A DNA stretch of 64,000 nucleotides, from the NCBI GenBank assembly GCA_051867655.1, contig JBJDYV010000104.1:1-64000 (forward strand), read 5' to 3'. This document shows positions 17,108 to 25,506 of this stretch, piece after piece; the first letter of the stretch is position 1, and each line of letters starts with the position of its first letter. This DNA comes from JAJPXI01 sp051867655 (GTDB lineage: Bacteria > Bacillota > Clostridia > Oscillospirales > Oscillospiraceae). The notes beneath the pieces were generated by a model. The model did no database searches and had not been told where the DNA came from. It saw nothing but the letters and a program-made list of their open reading frames with translations. A program made the translations under genes and the position numbers.

Positions 17108-17792
17108 AGAACTGAAAAAACAGGTCCTTGCGGCAAATCTGCTTCTGCCGAAGCACGGTCTGGTCACATTCACCTGGGGCAACGTCTCCGGTTTGGACCG
17201 CGGGCGGGGACTGTTCGTCATCAAGCCCTCCGGCGTGGCGTACGAGGGAATGACCGCGGAGGATATGGTCGTTGTGGACCTGGACTGCCGCGTGGTGGAG
17301 GGCAAATGGAAGCCCTCCAGCGACACGCCCACCCACGCCGAGCTCTACAAAGCCTTTCCGGAGTGCGGCGGCGTCGTCCACACCCACTCCCGCTGGGCCA
17401 CCACCTTCGCCCAGGCCGGCAGGGGCATCCCCGCCATGGGCACCACCCAGGGCGACTACTTCTACGGCGGGATCCCCTGCACCCGCCCCATGACCGACCG
17501 GGAGATCGGCGGGGAGTATGAAAAGGAGACCGGCCGGGTCATCGTCGAGACCTTCGCGGGCATCGACCCCATGACCGTCCCCGCCGTTCTGGTCTGCAGC
17601 CACGGGCCCTTCACCTGGGGCAAGGACGCCATGGAGGCCGTCCACAACGCGGTCGTGCTGGAAGAGGTGGCCTTTATGGACTGGCACGCCATGATGCTCG
17701 AACCCGGCCGGGGCCCCATGCAGCAGGCCCTGCTGGACAAGCACTACCTGCGCAAGCACGGCAAAAACGCGTACTACGGCCAGACAAAATAA
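17100..17792 (+). CDS. araD: L-ribulose-5-phosphate 4-epimerase
   Basis: A 230-residue class II aldolase/epimerase. The sequence follows AraD/SgbE throughout: LPKHGLVTFTWGNVSG, KPSGVAYEGM, PSSDTPTHAELY, zinc ligands in VVHTHSRWA, the catalytic acid in TTQGDYFYG, and SHGPFTWGK. It converts L-ribulose-5-P to D-xylulose-5-P, feeding the pentose-phosphate pathway. A rhamnulose-1-P aldolase is less likely because the AraD-specific segments are intact. Last gene of the rightward operon; a strong terminator follows. Confidence 0.9.
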   Translation: MLEELKKQVLAANLLLPKHGLVTFTWGNVSGLDRGRGLFVIKPSGVAYEGMTAEDMVVVDLDCRVVEGKWKPSSDTPTHAELYKAFPECGGVVHTHSRWATTFAQAGRGIPAMGTTQGDYFYGGIPCTRPMTDREIGGEYEKETGRVIVETFAGIDPMTVPAVLVCSHGPFTWGKDAMEAVHNAVVLEEVAFMDWHAMMLEPGRGPMQQALLDKHYLRKHGKNAYYGQTK

Positions 17793-17807
17793 CGGATCTT
17801 TGTACCG

Positions 17808-17843
17808 AAGGAGCGGCAGCGGTCTCGCTGCCGCTCCTTTTTA
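17808..17843 (+). terminator. Terminator of the ulaE-lyxK-araD operon
   Basis: AAGGAGCGGCAGC pairs with GCTGCCGCTCCTT across a six-base loop and is followed by TTT. It separates araD from the convergent VOC gene. Confidence 0.88.
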
Positions 17844-17844
17844 C

Positions 17845-18234
17845 TCAGATCATCTGCAGAAGCTCGATGTGCTCGTTGTCCGGGCCGATGAGCACGGCGT
17901 TCAAGATGGGCGTGTCGCCCATCATGCTCTTCATCGGGCCCACCTCCCGGACGCCGCCGGCCGCCTCGATCTTCGCGCAGGCCCCGTCCAGATCGTCCGT
18001 CTCGATGGCGATGGTGTTCCAGGAGGATGTTTTACCCGTCAGCGGAAAGCGCGGCGGCTGGATCTCCAGCACGGAGCCGGGAGTCAGCTCCACCATGTAC
18101 CCCTTGACCGCCGAGCCGTCCTTGGTCATGATGGTGGTGATGACCTTTCCGTCAAAGGCCTTCTCGTAAAACGCGCGGCTGCGCTCCACGTCGGAGCTGT
18201 TCAGCTGCACATGGCTCACACTCAAAATTTTCAT
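17845..18234 (-). CDS. VOC-fold protein (glyoxalase/dioxygenase superfamily)
   Basis: A 129-residue single VOC module. The opening His (VSHVQLNSSDVERSRAFYE) and closing Glu (HIELLQM) are the usual metal-site positions; LEIQPPRF is shared with its neighbour at 18262-18645. The family includes epimerases, glyoxalases and isomerases, so the reaction cannot be called. It is the last gene of the long leftward operon that starts at 27956. Confidence 0.8.
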   Translation of the reverse strand: MKILSVSHVQLNSSDVERSRAFYEKAFDGKVITTIMTKDGSAVKGYMVELTPGSVLEIQPPRFPLTGKTSSWNTIAIETDDLDGACAKIEAAGGVREVGPMKSMMGDTPILNAVLIGPDNEHIELLQMI

Positions 18235-18261
18235 GTGTTTTTCTCCCCTAACGTGTCCGGC

Positions 18262-18645
18262 TCAGAGCATCTGGACCAGTTCGATCTTCTCGCCGTCCAC
18301 ACCGTACGTCACCGCGTTGATGATGGGCCGGTCGCCCAGCATGTTGTCGGACGGCCTTTTCTCCACCGTGCCGCCGGCGGCCTCCACCGCCGCGCACGCC
18401 TCCTCGCAGTTCTCCACGTGCAGGGCGACGTGATCCCAGCCGTCAAAGCCGCCGCCGTTTTCCGGCAGCCGGGGGGGCTGGATCTCGATCACACAGTTTT
18501 CCGCCAGCTGTACATGATACCCCTTCCAGCCGTCCTCCCGCTCCATCACGCGGGTGACCCTGCCGCCCAGCGCCTCATAAAACGCCCGTGTGCGCTCCAC
18601 GTCCTTCGAGTCCAGCTGGAAATGGTTAAATCCGATTATCTTCAT
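18262..18645 (-). CDS. VOC-fold protein, paralogue of the downstream gene
   Basis: A 127-residue VOC module alignable end to end with the 17845-18234 product (FNHFQLDSKDVERTRAFYE, IEIQPPRLP, KIELVQM). The two may form a heterodimer, since VOC sites are commonly built from paired modules. It lies 27 bases upstream of its paralogue and 33 bases after the MBL gene in one operon. Substrate unknown, presumably an intermediate of the imported compound. Confidence 0.8.
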   Translation of the reverse strand: MKIIGFNHFQLDSKDVERTRAFYEALGGRVTRVMEREDGWKGYHVQLAENCVIEIQPPRLPENGGGFDGWDHVALHVENCEEACAAVEAAGGTVEKRPSDNMLGDRPIINAVTYGVDGEKIELVQML

Positions 18646-18678
18646 GATGCTTCACCCGCTCTTCTGAAATCACGTTTG

Positions 18679-19677
18679 TCAAACGCCGTTTTTGTAGTAG
18701 GGCATATACGCCCCGCCGCGGATCTTCATGAGCCTGCGGTCGCCCCGCTCGCCGTCGTACTCGTCGGGATGGGCGATGATCTCATTGCAGGTCTCGATCA
18801 TATCGAGCACCAGACGGCTGTCCAGATCCTGCACGCCATGGCCGCAGAAGATGCTGTCGAAGTCATCCATCCGCCGGGAAAGGCGGATCAGCCCATCCCG
18901 GAGGGTCGTGCACTTGCGCATGGAGTCCTCGCTGGGCAGCCAGCTCCCCTGGAAGGCGTCCCGCGCGTGGCGCTGGTCCGCGTGGAAGTCGCTGCCGCCC
19001 GTCAGGCCGCCGATGGGGAAGGAATCTCCCCCGATCAGGAAGCGCCCCTGCTTGTCCAGGTAGGTGCTGTGGCCGGGCTGATGCCCCGGCACGTTGATCA
19101 GCTCGATCTCATAGCCCTGGCCCAGATCGAATTTGTACCCGTCCGGGACCCCCACGAACTCATAGCGCCGGAAGGGCACAAAGTCCTTGGGGTCAAAGTC
19201 CACCCAGATGGGCTTTCCGTCGTCGTCCAGCAGGTACTTCCGGATGCCCTCGTCCTGCTTCCACTCCATGTCCGGAGCCTGAAGCTGGTGGGAATAGCAG
19301 CGGTCAAACTGGCAGTTGCCGTAAGAGTGGTCGGGGCTGCAGTGGGTGTTCACCACGATCAGGGGCATACCGCCGGTGATCTCGCTGACCAGGCCCTTCA
19401 GATCACCCACGCCGAAGCTGGTGTCCACCAGCATGGCCTTTTCGGGGCCGATGATCAGCCACATCCAGACCAGTCCGCCGCTGTCCAGAATGTGGGTCAA
19501 AAGGCCGTAGAGGTTCTCCCGGAACTGGTAGACCTCCACATAGGGGTCCACGTCGTACACGCGCTTGGTCTTATTGGCGGTGCGCAGCATTTTGAACCAC
19601 GCCTCCACGTTGTAATCGCTCACGGGTTCCTCGATGATCGGCTTGCTGATCATATTCTTATAAGTGTCGTATGGCAT
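18679..19677 (-). CDS. MBL-fold metallo-hydrolase with altered metal motif
   Basis: A 332-residue protein. ATG 19677 is preceded by GGGAGGG; the frame is open further upstream but reads only GC-rich antisense sequence. The metallo-beta-lactamase core begins at about residue 70 (GPEKAMLVDTSFG). The metal motif reads THCSPDH, so the second His of HxHxDH is Ser; the later GHQPGHS and IGGDSF segments keep their His and Asp. A one-metal or altered site is possible. The protein sits between the esterase-like protein and two VOC proteins in the transporter operon, so it probably acts on an ester or thioester derived from the imported compound. Confidence 0.8.
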   Translation of the reverse strand: MPYDTYKNMISKPIIEEPVSDYNVEAWFKMLRTANKTKRVYDVDPYVEVYQFRENLYGLLTHILDSGGLVWMWLIIGPEKAMLVDTSFGVGDLKGLVSEITGGMPLIVVNTHCSPDHSYGNCQFDRCYSHQLQAPDMEWKQDEGIRKYLLDDDGKPIWVDFDPKDFVPFRRYEFVGVPDGYKFDLGQGYEIELINVPGHQPGHSTYLDKQGRFLIGGDSFPIGGLTGGSDFHADQRHARDAFQGSWLPSEDSMRKCTTLRDGLIRLSRRMDDFDSIFCGHGVQDLDSRLVLDMIETCNEIIAHPDEYDGERGDRRLMKIRGGAYMPYYKNGV

Positions 19678-19703
19678 ATTGTTCCCTCCCCTGTTCCGCG
19701 CCG

Positions 19704-21479
19704 TCAGAACAGCTCGATGACCGCTCCGTTCTCCCGGTCCCGGGCAAACCTGCGCATGTAGTTCCACGCCAGGACATGCATGGACGGCACGACCATATGC
19801 GGCATGTTCTCGATGGCGATCACACGGAAGTGATACTTGCCGTCGTTGTTTCTGACGTCCGCGATGTAGTGCTCGAACCCGTCGAGATAAACCGTCTCCG
19901 CCCGGTCGCTGGGGAAGCCCAGCGCACGGATCGCCTTGTTGGGGCTGTCGGCCGCAGCCAGAAGCTCCTCCACGGACTGCTGAGGGCAGCGCTCCGCCTT
20001 GAGCCGGCGGTTCCACATGGCCATCTTGCCCTCCGCCGAGGCGGCATAGCCCTCCACGTTGATGCCGGGTTCAAAGGCGTGGGCCGTCTTGTTGACGGGC
20101 ACCAGCCCGCCCACCTCCTTGCATCCGCAGAGGATGCAGGTGGGCATATCCATGGTCTCCATCCGCGCGGCCATCTCGTCGGTCACCGCCACGGCCTCGT
20201 GGCTGACGGCCGGCGTGGGAAGGCCCGGCGAATTGCCCAGGGGCGCGATGCACGCCAGCACATTGGGATGGCGCCGGGCGAATTCCTGGGTAAAGTGTCC
20301 GTTGTGGGAGTGGCCGGTCATATAGACCCGGGACAGGTCGATGGGGTACATCCCGGCGGCGTCCTGCAGGATCTCGCAGATCCAGTCGTTCCACCGGGGG
20401 CTCTCCATGGCGAAGAAGATGACCGCGCAGTCGCCCTGGGCCGCGATGTCACAGTAGCCCCGGAAGGTGGCAAAGGCGCTGATGATGCTGTGGTCGTCGG
20501 GCTCGTTCACCTCGGACAGGCACACCACCACCGGCAGCTTTTCCAGGGCGCTGGCAGCGGGCGTGAAGATGACCCAGCGCTCGTCGTGGACAAAATGGCA
20601 ATTGTAATTCAGGCCCATCTGCTCCCAGTAAGCCCGCACGCCGGGATCATCCGGCGAGGCATAGCGCGCGGAAAACCTGCGCTGCTCCAGCATCTTGCGG
20701 CCGAACTCACTGTGGATCTGCCACTGGGCGTCCACCGTTCCGTCGCCGGCGCTGTTGATGGGGTGTGGCCGCCACGGCGACGCCCAGCGTCCGCTGTAAT
20801 TCAGCACGGGAACGCCGTCAAAGGTCTCGGCAAAGCGGTCGGGGTCATCCACGGCCGCCCCGCTCCCGTCCTGGAAGAAGAAGCCGTCGATGTCCTTCAG
20901 CGCCCGGCCCTCTCCCCGGACCAGGCTGAGGTCGATGTACACCCTGCTCTTGTCGCCGCTGTAATTCTGGATGCAGTCGGTGATCATATTGCCGAAATTG
21001 CGCGCGGGCTCATTGTTGGTGACGATAAACACATTCGTCCGGTCCAGATTCCGGGCGGCGCTGTCCACATACCCGCTGTAGATCTGCAGGGTCTTCATGG
21101 CCCAGAAGGGGTCGAAGTAGTCCTCCTTATGGAAGGTAATGAGCAGGGGGAGCTTCCGGTCCTTCTTCTCGTGGGTGTCCAGCGGGGTCAGGACGATGCC
21201 GCGGGTAGCGCCCATCTCCAGGGTCTCGTAGTGCAGGCCCCGCGCGTTGAGCCGGGCGATCATCTCCGGGTCGTCCAGGCAACCCGTCTTATAGTGGTAG
21301 GCCGGCAGCTTCTTGACCTCCTCAAGATCCCGGTCATACCGAGGGTCGCGGTCCACGTTCTTCCGGTCCTCATCCGCAAGGCCGATGGCATGGACCAGGA
21401 TCTCCAGGGAGGAGGGCTTCACATCCCTGCCGATCCGGTCCCAGTCTTCCATGTGGTCGTAACAATAATTCAAATTCAA
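19704..21479 (-). CDS. Large alpha/beta-hydrolase-like esterase
   Basis: A 591-residue cytoplasmic protein without signal peptide. The C-terminal half has a serine-hydrolase nucleophile elbow GHSHNG in RVYMTGHSHNGHFTQEFARR, preceded by a strand LPVVVCLSEVNEPDD; this resembles PHB-depolymerase-type esterases. A late HMVVPSMHVLAWNYMRRF could supply the His. The N-terminal 220 residues have a second, degenerate sheet (KLPLLITFHKEDYFDPFW). Its place between the transporter ATPase and the MBL gene suggests de-esterification of an imported glycoside or acylated sugar. The substrate is unknown. Confidence 0.6.
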   Translation of the reverse strand: MNLNYCYDHMEDWDRIGRDVKPSSLEILVHAIGLADEDRKNVDRDPRYDRDLEEVKKLPAYHYKTGCLDDPEMIARLNARGLHYETLEMGATRGIVLTPLDTHEKKDRKLPLLITFHKEDYFDPFWAMKTLQIYSGYVDSAARNLDRTNVFIVTNNEPARNFGNMITDCIQNYSGDKSRVYIDLSLVRGEGRALKDIDGFFFQDGSGAAVDDPDRFAETFDGVPVLNYSGRWASPWRPHPINSAGDGTVDAQWQIHSEFGRKMLEQRRFSARYASPDDPGVRAYWEQMGLNYNCHFVHDERWVIFTPAASALEKLPVVVCLSEVNEPDDHSIISAFATFRGYCDIAAQGDCAVIFFAMESPRWNDWICEILQDAAGMYPIDLSRVYMTGHSHNGHFTQEFARRHPNVLACIAPLGNSPGLPTPAVSHEAVAVTDEMAARMETMDMPTCILCGCKEVGGLVPVNKTAHAFEPGINVEGYAASAEGKMAMWNRRLKAERCPQQSVEELLAAADSPNKAIRALGFPSDRAETVYLDGFEHYIADVRNNDGKYHFRVIAIENMPHMVVPSMHVLAWNYMRRFARDRENGAVIELF

Positions 21480-21512
21480 AGGAATCCCTCATTTCCCGGG
21501 GCGCAGACACTG

Positions 21513-22487
21513 TCACGCATTCTCCGTATTCTTCAGCTCGTTGATCTCGTTCACCTTGCAGCACGACACGAAGTGGTCCTTGGACACCTCCACCAGCTTC
21601 TGCGGCTGGCGGCACTCCTCGCTGGCATAGATGCAGCGGTCCGCGAAGCGGCAGCCGGGCTTCGGATTGATGGGTGATGTGATCTCGCCCTTCAGGATGA
21701 TCCGCTTCATCTTGTTGTCGATGTCAAGGGACGGGATGGCGGACAGCAGTGCCTTCGTATAGGGGTGGTACTGGGTCTTGAACAGCTCCTTGGAGGGGCT
21801 CGTCTCCACCAGCTGACCCAGGTACATGACGCCGATGCTGTCCGAGATATGCCGGACCACGGACAGGTCGTGGGTGATAAACATGTAGGTGACTCCGGTC
21901 TCCTTCTGCAGGTCCTGCAGAAGGTTCAGCACCTGGGCCTGAATGGACACGTCCAGGGCGGAGACCGGCTCGTCGCAGACGATGAACTTCGGGTCCAGGG
22001 CCAGGGCGCGGGCGATACCCACACGCTGGCGGCGGCCGCCGTCCAGCTCATGGGGGTAGGCCAGGCGCAGGCGGGCCGCGATGCCCACCATGTCCATGAC
22101 CTCGGTGATCTTCTGCATCATCTCGGCGCGCTTATACTTGTGGGTCAGCTGTAGGGTCTCGTAGATGGTGTCCTCCACCGTCATGCGCGGATCCAGAGAG
22201 GAATACGGGTCCTGAAAGATGATCTGCGCCTTTTCCCGGAACGCGCGCAGCTCATTTTTGCGCAGGTGGGTCACATCCTGCCCCTGGAAATAAAAGGTGC
22301 CGTCCGTGCTGTCCAGCAGGTGGACGAGCGTGCGTCCCAGCGTGGACTTTCCGCAGCCGGACTCGCCCACGATCCCCAGCGTCTTTCCCTCCTGGATGGA
22401 GAACGAAACATCATCCACGGCATGGAGCGTCCCCCGGGGGACGTTAAAATACTTTTTCAAATGCTCCGCCCGAACAAGCTCAGCCAT
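21513..22487 (-). CDS. Dipeptide/oligopeptide-type ABC transporter ATPase (DppF type)
   Basis: A 324-residue ATPase: Walker A GESGCGKST, signature region HELDGGRRQRVG, Walker B KFIVCDEPVSALD, switch His in MFITHDLSVV, and a C-terminal oligopeptide-transporter domain with a Cys cluster (PGCRFADRCIYASEEC). The signature has Asp in place of the usual Ser (LDGGR). It pairs with the DppD-type ATPase encoded just upstream (eight-base overlap) to power the two permeases. Fifth gene of the SBP-B-C-D-F set; in this regulon the cargo is more likely a glycoside or oligosaccharide than a peptide. Confidence 0.92.
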   Translation of the reverse strand: MAELVRAEHLKKYFNVPRGTLHAVDDVSFSIQEGKTLGIVGESGCGKSTLGRTLVHLLDSTDGTFYFQGQDVTHLRKNELRAFREKAQIIFQDPYSSLDPRMTVEDTIYETLQLTHKYKRAEMMQKITEVMDMVGIAARLRLAYPHELDGGRRQRVGIARALALDPKFIVCDEPVSALDVSIQAQVLNLLQDLQKETGVTYMFITHDLSVVRHISDSIGVMYLGQLVETSPSKELFKTQYHPYTKALLSAIPSLDIDNKMKRIILKGEITSPINPKPGCRFADRCIYASEECRQPQKLVEVSKDHFVSCCKVNEINELKNTENA

Positions 22488-23475
22488 TCGTTTCCCCTCC
22501 TTCCTTCATCATGATACACTTGCAGAAGTGCCCGGGCGTGACTTCGTACACGGGTACTTCTCCGCTCCTGCACGCCTCGGAGGCACAGGGGCAGCGGGGG
22601 TTGAACTTGCAGCCGGCGGGGAGCTTCGCGGGGTTCGGCGGAAGGCCGGCGATGGGGCTCAGCCGCTCGGAGTCGTCGTCGATGCGCGGGATGGAGGCGA
22701 ACAGGCCCTTCGTATAGGGGTGTCTGGGGTCCTTGAAGATGTCCTGCAGCGTCCCGGATTCGATGATCTCGCCCGCGTAGACCACGGCCACATCGTCACA
22801 CATCTCGGCCACGACGCCCAGGTCGTGGGTGATCAGGATCATGGAGGTCTTTTTCACGCTGTTGAGCTCGCGGATCAGGTCGAGCACCTGGGCCTGGATG
22901 GTCACGTCAAGGGCGGTCGTCGGCTCGTCCGCCAGCAGCAGGTCCGGGTTGCACGCCAGGGCGATGGCAATGACCACCCGCTGGCGCATGCCGCCCGAGA
23001 ACTGGTCGGGGTACTCATGATAGCGTGCCGCGGGGATGCCCACCATTTCCAGCATCTGTTCCGCGCGCTCCTTCGCCTCGCTCTTGGAGACATTGTCGTG
23101 CAGCGCGATGACCTCCGAGATCTGCCGCCCCACGGTCATGACCGGATTCAGGGCGGTCATGGGGTCCTGGAAGATCATGGTGATGCGCTTGCCGCGCACC
23201 TTGCACATCTCGTCCTCGGTCAGCTTCATCAGGTCCTGCCCTTCCAGCAGGATCTCGCCGCCCCGCACCACGGCCGGAGGCTCCGGCAGAACGCGGAGGA
23301 TGGAGCTGGCGATCGTCGTTTTGCCCGCGCCGGTCTCCCCCACAAGGCCCAGGGTCTTTCCTTTACGCAGAGTAAAGGAGACGTGATTGACCGCCTGCAC
23401 AGTCTCTTCCTTGGTGACATATTCCACGGTCAGATCCTTCACCGAGAGGAAAATATCATTCAATCCATTACTCAT
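22480..23475 (-). CDS. Dipeptide/oligopeptide-type ABC transporter ATPase (DppD type)
   Basis: A 331-residue ATPase with Walker A GETGAGKTT, signature QFSGGMRQRV, Walker B DLLLADEPTTALD, His switch LITHDLGVV, and the C-terminal KFNPRCPCASEAC cysteine cluster of this subfamily. It would heterodimerise with the DppF-type ATPase of 21513-22487. It begins ten bases after the DppC-type permease gene in operon 1. Confidence 0.92.
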   Translation of the reverse strand: MSNGLNDIFLSVKDLTVEYVTKEETVQAVNHVSFTLRKGKTLGLVGETGAGKTTIASSILRVLPEPPAVVRGGEILLEGQDLMKLTEDEMCKVRGKRITMIFQDPMTALNPVMTVGRQISEVIALHDNVSKSEAKERAEQMLEMVGIPAARYHEYPDQFSGGMRQRVVIAIALACNPDLLLADEPTTALDVTIQAQVLDLIRELNSVKKTSMILITHDLGVVAEMCDDVAVVYAGEIIESGTLQDIFKDPRHPYTKGLFASIPRIDDDSERLSPIAGLPPNPAKLPAGCKFNPRCPCASEACRSGEVPVYEVTPGHFCKCIMMKEGGETNG

Positions 23476-23484
23476 AGCAAATAC

Positions 23485-24375
23485 CTACTTTTTCAGTTTC
23501 GGATCCATGGCGTCACGCAGGCCGTCGCCGAACAGGTTCAGGGCCAGAACGACAACGAGGATGCACAAGCCGGGGATGATGGTCATGTACGGATCGCTCT
23601 TCAGATAGTCGCGGCCGGCGGATACCAGGGCGCCCCACTCGGGGTTGGGCGGCTGGACGCCGAGACCCAGATAGGTCAGCGCGGAAGCGCCGATGATGCC
23701 GCTGCCGATACTCATGGTGAAGGACACGATCATGGGCGAAAACGCATTGGGCAGGGCGTGCTTGACGATCGTGCGGAAGTTGGAGCAGTTGATGGCCTCG
23801 GCGGCCTCCAGGTACTCCTTCTTGCGCACCGTCATGATGGAGGAGCGCATCAGCCGCGTGCCTCCCGTGATGCCGCTGAGTCCCAGGGCCAGGACGGTAT
23901 TGAACAGGCCTTTGCCGAAGATGCCGGCCAGGGTGATGTTCAGAAGGACGCTGGGCACCGACTGGATGATGTCGCAGATGCGCATGATGACCTGATCGAC
24001 CTTTCCGCCGAAAAAGCCCGAGATCGAGCCCACGATAACGCCGCCGGTGCAGGCGATCAGCTGGGCGCCAATGCCGATGATCAGGGACCACTTGCAGCCC
24101 ACCAGCACGCGGCTGAGGATATCACGGCCCATGTTGTCCGTGCCGAACCAGTGCTCCTTACAGGGCGCCATGCGGGCAATGGCGGGGTTCACGGCCGTAT
24201 AGTCGTAGGGCGCCAGCAGGTCGCCGAAAATGGCGATCAGCAGCACAAAGATGAAGATGATCATGCCGGCCATGGCCGCCTTATTCAGAGAAAGGCGTTT
24301 CAGGACCTCAATAAATTGGTTCTGTTTCTTGACCACTTCAATTTTTTCGGTTCCCGTTTTCGTTTTCTCAGGCAT
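23485..24375 (-). CDS. ABC transporter permease (DppC type)
   Basis: A 296-residue membrane protein. ATG 24375 follows GGAGG; the upstream extension has no site. A cytoplasmic N-terminus (KTGTEKIEVVKKQNQF) precedes six hydrophobic segments, with the family's HWFGTDNMGRDILSR near residue 75-90 and the ATPase-contact loop EYLEAAEAINCSNFRTIVKH. It forms the channel with the DppB-type permease, with which it overlaps by eight bases. Confidence 0.9.
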   Translation of the reverse strand: MPEKTKTGTEKIEVVKKQNQFIEVLKRLSLNKAAMAGMIIFIFVLLIAIFGDLLAPYDYTAVNPAIARMAPCKEHWFGTDNMGRDILSRVLVGCKWSLIIGIGAQLIACTGGVIVGSISGFFGGKVDQVIMRICDIIQSVPSVLLNITLAGIFGKGLFNTVLALGLSGITGGTRLMRSSIMTVRKKEYLEAAEAINCSNFRTIVKHALPNAFSPMIVSFTMSIGSGIIGASALTYLGLGVQPPNPEWGALVSAGRDYLKSDPYMTIIPGLCILVVVLALNLFGDGLRDAMDPKLKK

Positions 24376-25327
24376 GCTTTCTGCCTCCTCTCCGCTTAGC
24401 GCCGGCAAACTGGATCTTGATGCGCGGATCAATAAACGCCATTGCAATATCGACCAGCAGCATCACCAGCGAGAACACGACAGAGATAATGATCGTGCAT
24501 GCCATGACCACGTTGTAGTCGCGGTTGTTGCAGCCGCTGACAAGATAGAATCCCACACCGGGGACCGCGAAAACGACCTCGACGATCATGCCGCCGCCGA
24601 TGACGCCGGCAAACTGCATGCCGATCGTCGTCAGGATGGGGATCATGGCGTTGGGAAGCATGTGCTGATATACGATCTGCTTATGCTTCAGGCCCTTTGC
24701 GCGGGCCATGGTGATGTAGTCGGACCGGATCACCTCCAGCATGCTGGAGCGCGTCTGCCGGGTCAGCATGGCGATCCCGCCCACGGCGTTGGAGATGATC
24801 GGCAGGACGTAGTGCTTCCAGCTGCCCAGGCCGTATGCCGGGAGCCAGTCCAGCTTGTACGCGAAGGCGAGCACCAGCAGCAGGGCAAAGAAGAAGTTGG
24901 GCAGCGACGTGCCGACCAGGGCGATCACCGTGCTGGTGGCGTCCTGCCACTTGTTCTGATGCGTCGCGGCCACAACGCCGAGCAGGATGCCGCAGATCGC
25001 GGTGATGCAGATGCTGATGCTGCCGATGATCAGAGTGCGGGGGATCCGGGAGGAGAGCTCATGGGCAACGGGCACGCCGGACACCCACGAATTTCCGAAG
25101 TCCAGGCGGCAGGCATTGACGATGTATCTGCCCAGCTGCACGATATATGGGTCGTTCAGGCCCAGGTCCTCCCGCAGGACCTCCGCCGCCTCCTCCGTCC
25201 AGTTCGTTCCCAGGATGACCGAGGTCGCATCGCCGGGAGCAAGATAGAGCAGCGTGAAAACAAGCACGATAACACCCAATATCACGGGTATCATCAAAAG
25301 AAGACGTTTTAAAATATATCGACTCAT
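24368..25327 (-). CDS. ABC transporter permease (DppB type)
   Basis: A 319-residue permease. The start MSRYILKRLLLMIPVI is typical of DppB; TLLYLAPGDATSVILG follows, then a periplasmic-side loop, and the ATPase-contact loop RSDYITMARAKGLKHKQIVY. Six membrane segments. A 179-base gap with a strong hairpin separates it from the upstream SBP gene. Confidence 0.9.
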   Translation of the reverse strand: MSRYILKRLLLMIPVILGVIVLVFTLLYLAPGDATSVILGTNWTEEAAEVLREDLGLNDPYIVQLGRYIVNACRLDFGNSWVSGVPVAHELSSRIPRTLIIGSISICITAICGILLGVVAATHQNKWQDATSTVIALVGTSLPNFFFALLLVLAFAYKLDWLPAYGLGSWKHYVLPIISNAVGGIAMLTRQTRSSMLEVIRSDYITMARAKGLKHKQIVYQHMLPNAMIPILTTIGMQFAGVIGGGMIVEVVFAVPGVGFYLVSGCNNRDYNVVMACTIIISVVFSLVMLLVDIAMAFIDPRIKIQFAGAKRRGGRKHA

Positions 25328-25406
25328 TATAACCCACCATTCTGGTCTCAGGCGCCCCAGAGGCTGTCCCAATTGACGCCGCGATGATTGATCAGCTGAA
25401 AAAGGG

Positions 25407-25447
25407 CGTGGCGCCGCGCGACTCAGCGAGATACGCGCGGCGCCACG
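25407..25447 (-). terminator. Attenuating terminator between SBP and permease genes
   Basis: A perfect 14-bp inverted repeat, CGTGGCGCCGCGCG with its complement, followed on the minus strand by CCCTTTTT. Partial read-through would give more binding protein than permease. The rest of 25328-25506 holds nothing else I can identify. Confidence 0.8.
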
Positions 25448-25506
25448 GCAGGTTTAAGATTCAATTCCCTTGCTTTGAAACCGCACGCGCGACTTCAGAA
25501 GCGGAC

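Noticed and set aside
15434..17332. 632-residue open frame on the minus strand
   Set aside because: Antisense of the lyxK and araD genes; low-complexity translation.
11846..17792. Standard L-rhamnose operon
   Set aside because: The kinase is LyxK-like, an UlaE 3-epimerase is present, and the aldolase-family gene matches AraD; RhaB and RhaD are missing in the window.
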